Shown here: positions 35,940-47,014 of the stretch, in pieces
How positions within the stretch are numbered: position 1 is the first letter of the stretch
Layout: each line of letters begins with the position of its first letter
From: Sparassis latifolia
Taxonomy: Eukaryota > Basidiomycota > Agaricomycetes > Polyporales > Sparassidaceae
Assembly: GCA_018466975.1 (NCBI GenBank)
Contig: CM031556.1
Span: 1,488,001 to 1,552,000 of the forward strand
Length of the DNA stretch: 64,000 bases
Direction of reading: 5' to 3'
Notes under the pieces: generated by a model
The model's input: the letters and a program-made list of their open reading frames with translations, nothing else
Database searches by the model: none
What the model was told of the DNA's origin: nothing
Made by a program: the position numbers and the translations under genes

Positions 35940-36953
35940 AATGGCAGCATTGCTCAACCTCGACCTCCCTGTCTTTCGCGGAAAGTACTTACGACTCCAC
36001 TTAGAGCTGTCCCTGTCAATTGCAAGGAGATGACCGACGGACATGTTCCCTAACTCATGGATAGGAACAAGAGACGCATCACTCTGGCAGTCGGACTCCA
36101 ACAGTTTCACGCAATTCCTATAGCTCGCAGTGCTCAGATGGCGGAAATCAGCTCCCGCTTGATTGCGGGTCCGTGTAAGTGATACCGTGTACCTGTTCTG
36201 AGGGCAGTTGGACGATTGGATTATCGATGAGTCTACGCTTTCAACATCAAAACTCTCACTGCTACTCGGAAAGTGTCGGCCGGCGTTGACTATGCCATCA
36301 TGTCGCCGTTCATTTTTGCGGAGGATTAGCTTGCGTGTGGGGTTGCACCTCACATGTCGGCGGTTGCCAACGCAGATGGTTCGACGGAGATTTTCCTTTG
36401 CCGCTCGAAATAAGTATTGAGGTTGTGAGTGCTACCTGTCTCCTTCACACGAACTCCACCCTGTACGTATAACTTGAATATGCCAACGTCCTAATGTCAA
36501 CACTTACTCGTTTCCCAAGGAAGATTCTTCCACACATTGGAAACAGAGTTCGTTCAAGATGAACGTACGTTGCAGTGACGACGACGGCATAACATTTATA
36601 CAGTAGCTCCACTGAGTCAGGACCACTTGACAGAATTCAGCAGCTGTACCCTCACTACGCTCAAACTTTCGATGTTCAATCCTATTCACTCTCGTGCAAA
36701 AGCGTCGCGACCGCGACATCAGCCATTCTTCGCCCAACGGATGATTTCGATGTAACAGTCGCTTTGTCGGCCCCATGATCTTCCTGAGGTTCAGAAAGAA
36801 GGTCCAAATACGCTCTGCTGATGCCAGGGGGCTTTCTCCACACGTGCGGACCATAGTCACCATACCATGAGGCTGGTCGGTATCTCCACAACCGTCGATG
36901 CGTGGATTGGACAAATCCTGATCTGCGAATACGAAGTGTATTACTTGGGTCAT
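35940..36953 (-). CDS. Possible lineage-specific protein of unknown function
   Basis: Two minus-strand open segments look weakly coding. One starts at 36953 (MTQVIHFVFADQDLSNP, then GMVTMVRTCGESPLASAER and FFLNLRKIMG) and closes near 36504 just after a GTAAGTG donor. The other (about 36180-35980) has RYTVSLTRTRNQAGADFRH and PIHELGNMSVGHLLAID before a GTAAGT donor. I cannot join them into one clean reading and recognise no family. This may be a degenerate or lineage-specific gene. Confidence 0.25.
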
Positions 36954-37243
36954 GATGGACAAACATCATGTAGGAAGGATGAGCTGGTGTTCCATGCCCA
37001 ACAGAACACTGATCAATGTGTTACCTAATTACAGTTGAAGCAATGGGTCTGCAGTAGCAGCTGTAGCATCATGAAAGTCAGTATGTATTGCTCAGCTACA
37101 CCATGGATCTTTCCTGGACACCAGGTCAAAGTTACAATGCTGATGTTCTGACATGCTGTGATTCTGACCTGGATGTTTGCATTAGGTATGAGCATTCTCA
37201 TTGAAATTTCTCTTTGTAAACTTAGTGAGGCACCTCAGAGACC

Positions 37244-37404
37244 CAATTCCGAAACATGGTATGTCTGCCGTGTCAGATGGTGGATTGACAACCACCAAAT
37301 ATCATCCAGTTATTGGACTTTAATAAAAGTCAAATAACTGGATGATAGTCAGCAGTTGTCAATCCACCATCCGACATGGCAGACGTACCATGTTTTGGAA
37401 TTTG
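37244..37404. mobile_element. 160-bp foldback element (MITE-like hairpin)
   Basis: A near-palindrome. The left arm from CAATTCCGAAACATGGTATG (37244) through a stretch ending in GGATTGACAAC pairs with the right arm that begins GTTGTCAATCCACC and ends CATGTTTTGGAATTTG (37404). An inner pair, ATCATCCAGTTATT with AATAACTGGATGAT, closes on a loop of a few A/T bases near 37320-37327. Arms differ at only a few positions. No ORF is inside. No clear target-site duplication is seen. It could be a non-autonomous DNA transposon or a transcribed hairpin. Confidence 0.75.
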
Positions 37405-37893
37405 TCCCTGTACTGGCTCGATTCCCCTCTGCCATGGCCCTGATTGTTCACCCTTATAATGGAGTGAGCAAGGGTTGCATCCAATGAAGAAGATGCTTAC
37501 AATGTGAACAACACAAAAAGATGATCATCTATGAGCTCAACTGTGTCAATTGATTTGACAAGATGTTCCCAGCTCGGGAGCTTCGCCCAACATTCCATGT
37601 CCACATATTCCTCTTTCTCATCTTCATCCATCAGTTCCGTGAAATAAAAAGCGGCTGAATGGGCGACGGATTCGAGGCCTCTACATGCACAGTTCGTGAC
37701 TCGACTCGGACTGTCAGAATGTCGTTCAATACAAGGTTGTGGGCTACTTCAGCTCAATCCTAATTCACAAGTTGCTGCTGATCTTGCTAGCTATAGTAGG
37801 AGACATCCTCCCCAACATTCATGATTAGATGAAAGCAGGTCCAGTCTAGTACAGGGAAATTACACGAAAACAGGACAGCGACATTTCCGACAA

Positions 37894-37997
37894 CAGCACA
37901 AGCGAAGCTACAGACAAACAGCACAAGCGAAGCTACAGACAAACAGCACAAGCGAAGCTACAGACAAACAGCACAACCGAGGTTACAGACAAACAGC
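37894..37997. repeat. 25-bp tandem repeat, four copies
   Basis: The unit ACAGCACAAGCGAAGCTACA plus GACAA repeats with a period of 25 bp; AGCGAAGCTA recurs at 37901, 37926 and 37951, and a diverged fourth copy (ACCGAGGTTA) starts near 37976. The first three copies are almost identical, so the array is recent. Confidence 0.9.
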
Positions 37998-38065
37998 GCA
38001 GACGAGAGATCAGATGAACACTTCAGCAATCGACAGCAGTGCACGCAAACACGACATTATATGAT

Positions 38066-40843
38066 TCATAAGCGATCTTCCTCGCCGCCCAGCAGCATCG
38101 CTTCAACAACTCTCTCGTCTTCTTCGGAATCCGAGGCTTCTTCCTCTGGTGTGCAACCGGCCACGGTTTTCCTCGGCGAGAGAGATCTACGTCTTAAGTG
38201 GTCGATGGGAGCGCGGTCGACGGCGCTCTGCGGACAAGTCGCACGCGAGCGGATGCGTGGTGGGACGGACGAAGAAGTGGTGCCCAAGGTGCATGGAGGA
38301 GGACTACATGACGGGACGGTGATCGCCTGGTGCGATACTTCGTTTGATTCAGATCTCGCGCTTCCAGATCCGGACGCATGAGTGCCATCAGACGAAAAAT
38401 GCGAGGGCAAACCGAGCGTTGTACGAGCAAGCTCCAAGCTCACGTCAGACGTCGGTGGACGTGCGACGTCGTCGCCCTCATTCGGGGAATCTTCTTCGTC
38501 CGGATATACGCGAGCGCACGGTAGTAAATCGCTAACCACGGCACCGAGAATAGGCCTCGCCTCGGTCTTCGACACTAATAGCGGACGAGGGCCCAATTTT
38601 GGGGAGAACTCGAGATCTGCTTCCTCTTGCCAATCACCTTTTGCGTACGATATAGTCTTGATAGTCGGCGTATTCCGCAGTATGCCACGACGAGCATTAA
38701 CAGAGGTAGGTCGAGAACTGGGGCTCCGTTTCTTCGAAGTTTTGGATCTTCTGCCAAGGTCGAGGACTTTATTCGCCTCCACGACCACCATATCCTCCTC
38801 CGCATCGGCACCTCGGTCTCCCTGCTTCTCCCTATGCCTTTTCTTCATCCTGTCTCCATTGCTCATCCAAGATGGATCGTCATGCTTCCTCTTCAGCGCT
38901 CCCATGGAAATGTGCTCGCCACGCTTTAGATATCGGTGGAGACTCGCAGGCTTGACCATCACCGCATCCTTGGTATAGTATGGGAGGCCTTCCTTCCGAC
39001 ATTGTGTGCTGTTTTCCTGGCGGATGTGGAAGGCTCGTTCAATACTAAGCCGATTGTCGGTTGGAGGATGAGGCACGTAGAAGCCGCGAGGGCCTTCGTA
39101 CGGGGCAGTCGCGAAGTCGCGTACTCTAGGAGGCTTCGGTGGGTCCGAGCTGTTGTTACTCGCCGGCAACAGATCTCCAGTGGCGCAATTAATAGAGGAT
39201 GTCGATAAGACCTCCCAGGAAACCGTAACCTGAGCGGCTGGCTCGGGATCGTCTGCCACATCGTCACTTGGCTTTTCGAGACGGCGGCGTTTCGATCGGC
39301 CCTCAGGCTCCGACGTCTCAGATGCGCGACGCTTGCGCATAGGAACAGCGATCGATCCCGGAGAGTGAACGTCAGTACGTGATAGTGTAGGGTTTGAGTT
39401 GTATAGATCCTGCATACGACGGAGTTTATCCAAAAACTGCGCCACGGCCGTCTCCACTTCTGCAGCCGTCTGGCCAGGAACAACGGTGCGACGAGGTGCA
39501 GAACGACATCGTATCCATCGCTCTCTCCAGTCCTGTGGATGCGGCGGAGGCTCTAGGACGTCTTCTTCAATCGGTTGCTCGTCTTCCACAATCTGTGGCC
39601 GGTATTTTTCGCGAAGAAGGTGTGGCGCAATGTGTGCATAGGGTCCTTGCGCGTACCTCCGTTCTTCCGCGTTCCTCCGTTGCGCGTTTCTTCCTTCGCG
39701 CTCCATTGCTCGAGCCATTTTAGCCTCTTCTTTCCCTTGTGCTCCCTTGTAATCGATTTTGTACTTCAGCATGCGCATCTCCATCTCAAATTCAGGCCTG
39801 TCGGCCTTCCCGAGCATCACGTCCGGGTAAGGACGCAGCGAACGGCTTTCTTGAAAGTCAATGAAGGTAACCCTGCAGTCACCTCCAATGAGTATATGAC
39901 GCAGTTCGATATCTCCGTGGAGAACGCCTTTGGCATGAATCTTCTCCAACCCTTCAACGACAATCTCCTTGAGTATGTCGGGCATATCAGGAGAGGCCTC
40001 TATCCAGAAAGAATGGTGGGGAGGTTCCATCGCGAGACTGACAGATCTCCCATCGACGTGAACTCCGATAATGGATGGGATGACAAGGCCCTGAAGCGAT
40101 TTCAAGTAATACTGGGATTTGTAGAGCGCGAGCTGGAGTAACTTAGCCTTGCGCTGGATCGCCTTCATCGAAACTTCAGACTTACCTCCGAATAGAATCC
40201 TCTCCACCGAAGACGCTTCTTCAATTCCCAGCTACAGTAGACACGCATCAATACATTTATGACCGGGTCTATCTTACATTCACGCATACCATCTGCTGAT
40301 GTACATCACTCTGCGAGATCCAAGGAAACCTGTCTTGAGTGTCGCGGAGCACATAGCTCCCGCTACAAATTACACGGGATGAACAAGAATGTCATTCGAG
40401 CATACTCAAGACTCACCACCTATGTCTAACAAAGCCTTCGGATTCATTATGGATAACCCACTCGCCCACGCCCACGGACCATGGGGAGAATAGAGCGATT
40501 TGTCAAGAAATTGGGCTGGGAAACCATCGGAAGTCATAGAGTTAGAACATTCGTCGTCGGAATCGGAATCGTCCATTGTATTTGCTCGTTCCCACTGAAT
40601 CCTGGGGTCCGGAAAGAATATCTGCTTGCCCTTGGCATTCGATGGATGTAGTGGAGACACGTCGATGGGGTGCGGTACATATGAAGCCGTAAGAACGTCG
40701 ATGAAATCCATGAGTTCATCTTCATCGTCAGAGTGAGCAGATACTTGGGCATTGTCGCCTTCCACAGAAGAGAAGTCTTTCCAATAGTCAAAGTGTGGGC
40801 CTACATAATCAGGTCCAGATCCTACTGCAGAGGCAGAAGACAT
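38066..40843 (-). CDS. Divergent protein-kinase-fold protein with long basic/disordered tail
   Basis: The start at 40843 opens MSSASAVGSGPDYVGPHFDYW and an acidic linker (SDDEDELMDF, DDSDSDDECS). Small exons (one with DTQDRFPWISQSDVHQQM, next LGIEEASSVERILFGG) lead to a kinase-like core: YLKSLQGLVIPSIIGVHVDG, MEPPHHSFWIEAS, LEKIHAKGVLHGDIELRHIL and VTFIDFQESRSL. The loop HGDIELRHIL resembles the HGD variant of fungal kinase-like proteins, but the Asn that normally binds Mg is His, and the DFG Gly is Gln. The remaining 450 or more residues are disordered with nuclear-type basic patches (RKRRASETSEPEGRSKRRR, KKRHREK). The donor of intron 1 is uncertain (best reading GA/GTCTTG). I infer a nuclear pseudokinase or an atypical kinase. 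Confidence 0.78.
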
Positions 40844-41404
40844 GATGGATACGCTGGTGGTGGTCGTGGAGGTAGTGGTGATAAACGAAAGTAACAGAGG
40901 ATGAACGAGTAGCTGAGCATATTATATGGGTCCTTGTTCTTTCGAGTTGCTGTGACCACAAGGGCCCGGCTAGCATGGCGCCCAAGCCACACCAAGCTTG
41001 CCTTTTCTGGACAAAGCATTGTGTATATAAGCGCCCGTATCTCGATTTCGGAACAAGAGAAATCTCTCCATGCCAAAGCTGGCGACACAATGCGACGAAT
41101 GCATCGAGCGCAGGATGCCCCAGTCACACTCAGTATCCAGACGGCTCTCGCTCAATTATTCATGCATCCTGATGAACCAACGCGACTGGCATACAGAAGA
41201 AGTTGTCGATTCGACCGAGTACAGTACGTAGCTATAATTCTTCGCAGGTAATATACATCCAGTGGTACACTCGCACATAAGTATAAGATAGAAACGGCGT
41301 GCCCGCTCCTCACTTGCCTGCGATTTCGGTGGGTTCTACGAGTGAGTAGGTCGGCGGCGTGAGGTGTGGAAATTATCTAGTCGAAAAAGTGTAACGTTTC
41401 CTAT
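40844..41404. other. Intergenic, promoter of the kinase-like gene
   Basis: About 560 bases. A TATATA motif (near 41029-41034, gtgtatataagc) lies roughly 190 bp upstream of the kinase-like start and may be its TATA box. No gene recognised. Confidence 0.5.
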
Positions 41405-43322
41405 TCATTTATTCTTCCACTTTTCGTCCCAAACCTGGTTACGGCTGTCAGAACGGTATAGCACCTGACAACCTGTGTGCAAATACCTCGAAAAAACGTC
41501 TGCGGTCGACAACGCTCACGCCTCGACAACTTGTGAGGTCTAGCTCCTCAAGCATTGGACATGCATCTATGATGGGGAAAAGTCCTGCGCCTGAGCCACA
41601 GGACGAAGTATCAACACCAATTGACAGAAGTGAACACGCATACTGCTCACTTGTGAATTTCGTGCCCGCTAGTGCGAGTGTTCTCAGTGATGAGCAACTA
41701 GAAATATATAGAGCAGCGTCGTCATCGACCGCGGTGTTGTTCAGATGTAATACTGTGAGGGGGCAAGGACCCTCGTCTATACTTTCGGACAGAAGTCCCT
41801 CCAGATCAGAGGAACGTAGCGAGGATATGTTAGCAAAGTTCAGGTACTGTTATGCATTGAGTAATGAAAGCAGGACGATGAGATAGAGCTACTTACTTTG
41901 CAATTCCTGCCTACTTGACGGATGAAATAGGCCACTGCGCTGTCTCGTCTACCAGTCATGCCCAACTTAGTGTTGCCCACCAGACTAACACGCTCCAGAT
42001 TGACGCAATTAACCAAGGCATCGGTGAGATCGCAGAGCCCTTGATCAGTGAGAGTCATCGCCGTGGCATTGGAGAAGGCTGCTGTTCGTGTGCCTTGCCC
42101 GCCCCCCAAGGCGCCGATATTCAATGTCTTCAGTTCCGTGAATCCAGGGACAACAGCCACCAAGTCAACAATGGACGTCATTGTAGATGTTAACGACAGC
42201 TTCTCCAGGGTCTTTCCCTCGAGCAATGCTGCAGGATTTCGAACGACGGTGAACGAGAGATCCACACGTGTCAGATTGGGACATAGAGACAAAAGTGTGG
42301 TCAGGGAAAGATCGCTGAGAAAGTTCTGGCGAACATTCAACGTGCGCAGTTTCCGCAGTTGAAAATTTTGCAGATTATCGTCCCCCCCTAGCGCATTCCA
42401 CAGCTTGGTGACCGCTGTGTCGTTCTGACGAGACGTTGACCAATATTATGCACGATATAAGTGTGCAGTGTAGCATTACGAACCCAGTGTGTAATACCAG
42501 CCAACTTGAGCACCTCGAGATCTCTACAAGCGGTGATGAGGGGCACCAAGGACAGAGGAGTGACCGCAGTGTAGTTCAGATTGACTACTGAGAGGTGTGG
42601 GCAGTTCTTTGCGGCTGCTTCGACGGTTTTTGAGCCCACTTTGGCACAAAATCTACACTCAGTTATCAAGACAGTGATTCGCACCACAGTGGTCGCCCTC
42701 GCTTACCGTAAGACAAGGACCTGTAGAGAGGGAAGTTTGGATACGACAGATGCAAAGAGATTGTCTGTTTCCTTGTCAAATCCACTCAAACTCAGTTCGC
42801 GCAGCGTCTCCCTAGAAGTAGATTCAGATATGGCGGAGAGAGTGGCCTTCCTGATACCGGGAAGGCTGCTGTCTAGTATGATTGAGTCACCGCGCAGGAA
42901 ATACTGAAGGATACAAGCGATGAGCGGTGATACTCGTCCAGATACACAATACTGCGTACAGCAACGATGAATGCATGACTGAGGAGGGCCGACGATGTCG
43001 CCTTCAATGCTGCAAAGACTCTAGAAACCAGCGCATCCGGGAGAAGCTTCAGATATGGGCGACTCGCTTCCCAAGCGGTAGGATTCTGGGCCAGCCCGCG
43101 GAGATTATCCGCAAAGACGCGAATACATAAGGTGGTGAGTGGGAGGACATGAGTGGGTGGGAGAACTCTGGTGCTCAGTGCTGAAGCTGAGGGCGCGTTT
43201 GCCTGTGCTTGTGGTGTCAGCAAGTCCTCTTCCTCGGCTGCTAGGTGTGGATTTGTTCTGCGACGTTTCGTAGGAGGGGCAGAACGTTTTTCAAATTTTG
43301 CAGAACGCTTTCCGGGTTGCAT
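41405..43322 (-). CDS. Leucine-rich repeat (RNI-like) protein
   Basis: Several exons. The start MQPGKRSAKFEKRSAPPTKRRRTNP (43322) gives a basic, nuclear-type N-terminus. A helical region, PLTTLCIRVFADNLRGLAQN, is followed by repeats of the RNI type over the rest (NCPHLSVVNLNYTAVTPLS, CRDLEVLKLAGITHW, LCPNLTRVDLSFTVVRNP, CVNLERVSLVGNTKLG, LTVLHLNNTAV). The last intron (GTATTT to AACCAG) gives the end VWDEKWKNK with TGA at 41405-41407. The layout recalls Rad7-type or F-box-like LRR proteins that act in ubiquitin ligases, but I see no clear F-box, so function stays open. Confidence 0.8.
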
Positions 43323-43511
43323 ACCGTCTCAGACCAGCAAAGTACTGCCAGATGCTCTCGGGTGCCGTACTGAACAGTCGCGACCCCGTGACGGCCCGTC
43401 ACACTACGCGACGGTCACCCTTTCAAGTCACATACTTAGCACGCAGAGATCCATGGCAGCTGGCTTAGGTGACAACATTCATGTCCCATATTAATCTTCG
43501 GACGCGATACA

Positions 43512-45164
43512 TCAGTGGTAGTGACCATATCCTCTTCTAGGGTCGCGCAGTCCCCAAACCCATCCTCCCGCAACCATGGCTGCTATCGGTCCAATCGTCA
43601 TCCTCCAAAACACTCTTTCCACCACCTCAAACCGCATAGCGACCTCCTTCCAACCCAACACTGTCGCTAATGAAACTGGCAGCCGGACGGTAAGGAGTTC
43701 CACTAGATTGAAGGGGGCGGGAAACGCGTATGGTGCGCAGTACGCAACAACGATGCGTACGAGCGCCCTGCGCGCTTCGAGACCAACCGGCTTCGAGTAC
43801 TGGTCCCATGGGCTATGTGCCTGTGTATCTAGAGGCAAAGAAGGATATACCAGCACGAGCATGATGATGGAGCAGAGTAGCAGCGAGAAAATGACAGCGA
43901 AGAGAGAAATGAACGCCACGCGTGTCTCCATCGGGGCAGGATCCAGACTGTCCACCGTTAAGAGATGAGAGAATATATCCGAGAGCGATGTCGATAACAG
44001 AAATAAGGAAAGGAGGAGTGCTGGAAGGAAGAACATGACGACCGGGAAGAATATGCGCGATATTCCCTGCCAAATCAAGACAGCCAGGGGCAGGATTCGC
44101 GGAAAAGGGAATAGGAATATAGGGCTGGGAGCGCGGGGGATGTGGAGTTCTATCACGTTCCACGAGAACGCGAACAGAAGCACGCTGTATGCGAGACCGT
44201 CCGGGAAGGGGACTGAGGGCAAGCAATATAAGAACACCAGTAGCACGAGCAGGAACGGGCATGTGCCCAACGACCAAGTTTGAAGTAATCTTGCGCCAGA
44301 ATATATCATGAGGAGTGCCTCTCGCAGATCTGGCGTCGGTGATCTGACGGTGCTCACAGACCGCACGGGCGGGAACAGCACGAAGTGTGTAAGTAAGGCG
44401 AGGTAGGACAAGTGAAGAACAAGGGCTACTGCATGTAACACTCTGCACATTCGATGTAAGCTCAAGAGTCACACCTAAGAATTCAGTACGGACCTGGGCG
44501 TGCAGAGTGCATCATAGGTACGAATCAGACGTACGCTTAGAGCGGGGTTTCTGCCCTGAATTCGACGGCCGTACTTCCACGTCTGGATAAAACTAAAATA
44601 GACTATTCGATGTTCCAGAAGTTCCCGCGGTGCGCCTCGGTAGCAGAGAAAATCTACGACTGCCGACAGATGAGCATGTAATAAAGGCCTTGAAGCACCT
44701 GGCCCACCTCTCAGCAAACGCAGACTTTCGTGTCTGACAGGAAATGGCTGCCATAATGCACTCTCAATCTCCTCGGCGGAACGCTCTTCGCTAAGGAACT
44801 CCGACCAAACCGAGAGTACGTGATGGTCCAAGTATTGCAAAGTCTCAGCGTCCTCTTGCTCCTGCGACCACTGCTCCCAAATTTGTTGAGAGCGGCTTGC
44901 TCCAGAACTAACAATCTTCCGGAGTTCAAGCAGGACAACGAGAGAGAATGCTGTTTGCACGGCAAGCGACGAGAGGGGATTAGGGCACCAGTCTGAACTG
45001 CCGCAAGAAGAGATTCCTTTGGCAGTGATCTGCAAGATGACAGGCTCTATGGGAGGGTATTCAAACGCATCTAGATGAGGGGGGGCATTTATATTAGCAA
45101 GCAGTGCAGTTCTCTCCGTGGGTTGTTCGTGGTCATCGTGTTCCGAGTTGTCGAGACCATTCAT
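43512..45164 (-). CDS. Multi-pass membrane protein of unknown function
   Basis: Two exons joined by a short intron (about 44441-44495; CTPR then VLHAVALVLHLSYL). The N-terminal exon starts MNGLDNSEHDDHEQPTERTALLANI; ERTALL matches the acidic dileucine type of vacuolar sorting signal. Hydrophobic helices include AVQTAFSLVVLLEL, ALVLHLSYLALLTHFVLF, FLLVLLVFLYCL, IFFPVVMFFLPALLLSLFLL, FAVIFSLLLCSIIMLVLVY and IGPIAAMVAGGWVWGL, so perhaps 6-8 segments. I do not recognise the family. It is divergent from TVP23, with 88 bp between start codons, so they probably share a promoter. Confidence 0.82.
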
Positions 45165-45252
45165 CTCGTGGACCGGAAGAGGAGCTATATGGGCGTCTAT
45201 TCAACGTCTGTCTCTTGGCGACTATGCTGAGACACAGCTGCTGAACGCCATC

Positions 45253-46560
45253 ATGAGCGCAAACGTCTCTACTCCTCTCTTACAGACCATAGAACCCGAT
45301 GACCCTACAGACGAACATATTCCGCTCTCTGGAAACATCAATGCCTCATCAGCGCCTAAGCCTCCTGTGGTCCTAACGCCTGGTGGTCGTGCATCAGCAC
45401 CCATGGCTACTAATCCAGGCGACGCAGAGTCAGGTATGTCCACTCTGGTGACCCTGGATTGTGATAAAACTTAGGATGACTGGTTATATAATGCTTGCAG
45501 GGATTGCTGGTATATTTCGACAAGTACGCCTCGAACTGTTGCGAGTGGGATTGTCCTTATTGCTCCTCGGCAGTCAGCCCATCCACTCGTCCTCTTTTGT
45601 CTGTTCTTATTCCGGATATCGGCCATAACCGTATACATTTTGTGCGGCTTCTTCACAAGCAACTTCGTGCTTTCTGTTAGTCGGTACAATAACTTATTCC
45701 GTCACATCCTAACGAACGTTCCTCGTTTGATCACAGACTGTGGTGGTCGTAGTGCTGTTAGCTATGGATTTCTGGAATTGCAGGGTGAGTGGGTGGATAA
45801 CTTCAACCTTGAATATGTATCATCGAGGCTGTTTGGCGCTTAGAATGTTGCTGGTCGAACGTTGGTCGGCTTGCGGTATTGGAATCAGGTAGGCAGTGAC
45901 TCGAATGCCAAAAGACTTACCGCTTAGCATCGTTGCGTCAAGGTCGATGAGGATGGCGAGAGCTACTGGGTGTTTGAAAGCCGGGACGTAAGTACATTTG
46001 TGTCTGTACGGACCACTATCTCATTTACGCCTATATCACAGCCTTCGCGCCCTCCGAATCCAGTCGATTCGAGGTATGTCGCCGTATCTACTTATAAGCA
46101 TCATCACTGATATTGTCGGAACACGGTTTAGAATGTTTTGGGTTGGTATTCTCCGCCGTTTGTGGGTCACATCTATTCATACGAATGCAGATTGCACTCT
46201 ACACATTCCCACTCCTATGGCTGGCGCTCCTCATCGTTTCCTTTCTAAAATTCAACCTCTCGTAAGTCTTCGTCCGCATTGGGGTTTACCGTTCTCATGT
46301 GTGTTATTCGTAGGTTTGTACCCATCGTGGTGCTCGCGTTGGTGTTCAATGTGACTAACGCCATTGGTTTCACATACGCGTACGTATTCTCGTATAACGG
46401 CAATGTGTATGCCTGTTCATATATACTACCACTCAGAGATCGCGACGCGAAGCAAAAATGGGCTAACAACTTATCATCAGGATGGAGTATCGGCGGCATC
46501 AGTGGTCAACTCCTGACTGGTGTCGTGAAGAACAGTGTTGGACGAGTATTCGGATCATAA
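45253..46560 (+). CDS. TVP23: Golgi membrane protein TVP23
   Basis: TVP23 (FAM18 family) is a late-Golgi/tlg2-vesicle membrane protein. The N-terminal cytosolic exon is [17 protein letters not shown], then many small exons: [27 protein letters not shown] to [10 protein letters not shown], a Val-rich helix with [95 protein letters not shown] and [12 protein letters not shown]. The end is [12 protein letters not shown]. About eight short introns in 1.3 kb, some exons under 30 nt, make it hard for gene finders. Motifs GRTLVGLR and FWNCR are diagnostic. Confidence 0.93.
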
Positions 46561-47014
46561 ATAGTCTTGTCAACCTGCTTAGCATTTATTTATTTGTTCG
46601 CGCACCGTCCGGCTTGTTTTGAGGATGGTGTATTCTCGTGCATCGCCCGCTCTGCGGAGCGGCGAAAGGTGCGTGTATATACCGACGATGTACAGCGAAG
46701 AGCGAAGGATGTCGAAAGATGCAAGAGATGTGTACAGGACGACGAACGGAGCTGCGATAATGTACAAGACGACAATGCAGATGCGAAGTCCTCGGAATAA
46801 AAAAAGACAAAATATGGGATGAGCGCAAGGGCTGGAGCTCCACAGATAAAGAATTGGGTGATGCTACATGGCCGAAACCGAAGTGCTAAAGTGCATAAAG
46901 AAATATGTCCGAATGGGTTGGAAGGTGACGAAGAGATCGACTAGAAACCGAATCAAACAATCACGGACTTACAACATACCGCATATAATCCGCTGGCGAT
47001 TCGGAGTGAACATG
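46561..47014. other. Convergent 3' region, TVP23 / phosphatase
   Basis: About 450 bases, no supported gene. The short open frame 46619-46822 has no recognisable product. Confidence 0.55.

Larger units (their letters stand above)
36954..38065. other. Gene-poor stretch with foldback element and tandem repeat
   Basis: About 1.1 kb, AT-richer than its flanks, with no coding frame over 60 residues that I would trust. It contains a foldback element (37244-37404) and a 25-bp tandem repeat (about 37894-37997), described separately. Confidence 0.7.
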
